The translations under genes and the position numbers were made by a program. Of a DNA stretch of 33,187 nucleotides, positions 31,765 through 33,187 are shown piece by piece. Position 1 is the first letter of the stretch, and every line of letters begins with the position of its first letter. Source of the DNA: an uncultured Prevotellaceae bacterium. GTDB taxonomy: Bacteria > Bacteroidota > Bacteroidia > Bacteroidales > Bacteroidaceae. The notes beneath the pieces are model-generated. The model did not search any database and was not told where the DNA came from. It was given only the letters and a program-made list of their open reading frames with translations. The stretch spans positions 1 through 33,187 of the forward strand of contig CAMKEM010000032.1 of the NCBI GenBank assembly GCA_946411565.1, written 5' to 3'.

Positions 31765-33187
31765 ATGGCAGTATTAGGTAAAATTAGACACAGAGGCAAA
31801 CTACTGGTGAGCGTCATCGGTATAGCTCTCTTTGCTTTCATTGCCGAGGAAGCCGTTCGCTCTTGCGAGACTTCAAGAAACAGCGATCGCCAGCAGATTG
31901 GCAAGGTTCTCGGTGAAAAGATTTCTTATGATGAATTCCAGAAAATGGTTGACGAGTTCAGCGACGTCATAAAGATGACGCAGGGTAAGGATAACCTTTC
32001 TGAGGATGAACTCAACCAGGTTCGTGATCAGGTTTGGAATTCTTACGTTCAGTCAAAGCTTATTGAGGCTGATGCAAAGAAACTTGGTCTCACAGTAACT
32101 GACGACGAGGTTCGTGATATCCTTAATCAGGGTACAAATCCACTTCTTCTTCAGTCTCCATTCGTAAACCAGCAGACTGGTCGCTTTGATGCTAACATGC
32201 TCAAGCAGTTCATGAATGAGTACAAGAAGAATACAAATGCACAGGCTCAGGAGCAGTACCAGAAGATATATAACTACTGGCAGTTCATTGAGAAGACACT
32301 CCGTCAGCAGACTCTTGCACAGAAGTATCAGACTCTTCTCGGTCATACTTTCTTCTCTAACCCTGTAGAGGCTAAGCAGGCATACAATGAGGAGACAACA
32401 GAGGCTGATATTGAGCTTGCTGCATTCCCTTACTCTTCAATCGAGGATAAGGATGTACAGGTTTCTGATGCTGACCTCAAGGCTAAGTACAACGAACTTA
32501 AGTCACGCTTCAAGCAGTATGATGAGACACGCGACATCAAGTATGTTGCTGTTCGTGTTAAGGCTTCTGCTGGTGACAAGGCTGCTCTCATGAAGCAGAC
32601 AAAGGAGTATGCAGCTCAGCTTGCTACAGCAGAGGACCCATCTGAGATTGTCCGTAAGTCTGGTTCTGACGTTGCTTACCTCGGTGTTCCTGTAAACAAG
32701 AATGCATTCCCATCAGATATTCAGGCTCTCCTTGATTCTACATCTGTAGGCTCAACAACAGCAGTAAAGGAGAATGTTCAGGACAACACTCTCAACGTGC
32801 TTCGCCTTATCTCTAAGGAGCAGCTCCCTGACTCAATCGAGTTCCAGGCTATTCAGGTAGGTGGTGAAACTCCAGAGGATGCTCACAAGCGTGCAGATTC
32901 TATCTACAATGCTCTTGCTGCTGATGCAAGCCAGTGGGAGACTATCGCTAAGAAGTATGGTCAGACAGGTGCAAAGAACTGGCTCACTACACAGCAGTAC
33001 CAGTATGCTCCATCTCTCGATACAGATACAAAGGCATACCTCAACGCTCTTAACTATGCTTCAGTAGGTGCTCTTAAGAACATCCAGACAACTGCAGGTA
33101 ACATCATCGTTAAGGTAACAGACCGTAAGGCTATGACAACAAAGTATGTTGCTGCTGTTATCAAGACTGATATCGCATTCTCTAAGG
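31765..33187 (+). CDS. PpiD/SurA-like periplasmic foldase, 3' end beyond the window
   Basis: 474 codons are open to the right edge. The protein begins MAVLGKIRHRGKLLVSVIG followed by a single membrane helix (to about residue 27) and a soluble periplasmic part. Residues about 45-160 are a SurA-type N-terminal chaperone domain (GEKISYDEFQKMVDEFSD, QVWNSYVQSKLIEADAKKLG), and LTVTDDEVRDIL follows. Residues about 190-350 form the next helical and parvulin-like region, with a second repeat seen from SIEFQAIQVGGETPEDAHKR. The whole protein is expected to be about 700 residues. It helps fold outer-membrane and secreted proteins, in line with the preceding lptC and FadL-like genes. Codon use is strongly biased (AAG, CTC/CTT, GCT), as in highly expressed genes. 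Confidence 0.88.
   Translation, partial: MAVLGKIRHRGKLLVSVIGIALFAFIAEEAVRSCETSRNSDRQQIGKVLGEKISYDEFQKMVDEFSDVIKMTQGKDNLSEDELNQVRDQVWNSYVQSKLIEADAKKLGLTVTDDEVRDILNQGTNPLLLQSPFVNQQTGRFDANMLKQFMNEYKKNTNAQAQEQYQKIYNYWQFIEKTLRQQTLAQKYQTLLGHTFFSNPVEAKQAYNEETTEADIELAAFPYSSIEDKDVQVSDADLKAKYNELKSRFKQYDETRDIKYVAVRVKASAGDKAALMKQTKEYAAQLATAEDPSEIVRKSGSDVAYLGVPVNKNAFPSDIQALLDSTSVGSTTAVKENVQDNTLNVLRLISKEQLPDSIEFQAIQVGGETPEDAHKRADSIYNALAADASQWETIAKKYGQTGAKNWLTTQQYQYAPSLDTDTKAYLNALNYASVGALKNIQTTAGNIIVKVTDRKAMTTKYVAAVIKTDIAFSK

Overview
The window looks like chromosome of a member of the Bacteroidota, most likely Prevotella/Segatella or a close relative. The reasons are promoters of the TTTG-19 bp-TAnnTTTG type, start codons without Shine-Dalgarno sequences, and Bacteroidota-type gene sets (rsfS-ftsH-cdsA, lptC-gldE-like-ppiD-like, lnb, a SecA with a long N-terminal insertion, a FadL-like barrel). 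There is no phage, plasmid, CRISPR or rRNA. Genes are mostly housekeeping or envelope related.

Layout. 1-3900: the 5' part of a tRNA-Gln gene (minus), then rsfS-ftsH-cdsA and tRNA-Arg(CCG) on plus. 3900-9700: a secreted TonB-C-domain protein (minus), a three-domain acyl ligase/ACP/acyltransferase fusion (plus), then convergent reverse rubrerythrin and a PerR-like regulator (minus), which form a peroxide-defence pair. 9700-13700: a TlpA-like thioredoxin protein and a CE12 esterase with a stub of a pectin methylesterase domain, separated by about 680 bp without an intact gene. 13700-27730: a long minus-strand run, in transcription order lnb, a degenerate PafA-like phosphatase, secA, an ABC ATPase, a small acidic protein, manC, gmd, fcl, purA, hisS. 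manC-gmd-fcl make GDP-L-fucose, the donor for surface glycans and glycoproteins. 27730-33187: on plus, a FadL-like barrel protein, lptC, a CNNM/GldE-like CBS protein and the start of a PpiD/SurA-like foldase, all concerned with envelope building.

The most unusual content lies between the genes, where four families of short repeats can be read directly. (1) Arrays of degenerate 11-bp units in two inverted arms (9791-9912, 12053-12174, 29140-29262); one fills the whole gap between two genes and two share the same core. (2) GC-rich palindromes with G-tracts that lie on or within a few bases of stop codons (AMP-ligase fusion, rubrerythrin, PerR, hisS, purA, lptC). Two pairs form large inverted repeats, one of them a perfect 39-bp pair, and one pair writes the last codons of lptC and the first codons of its neighbour. 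(3) AT-rich TTAATT-type leaders just upstream of start codons. (4) An AT-rich palindrome acting as terminator or supplying a stop codon. Functions for these repeats are inferred, not shown.

Other points of interest are the acyl ligase-ACP-acyltransferase fusion, a phosphatase-fold protein that has lost nearly all metal ligands and is translationally coupled to lnb, the truncated CE12-CE8 protein, and a palindrome over the perR promoter.
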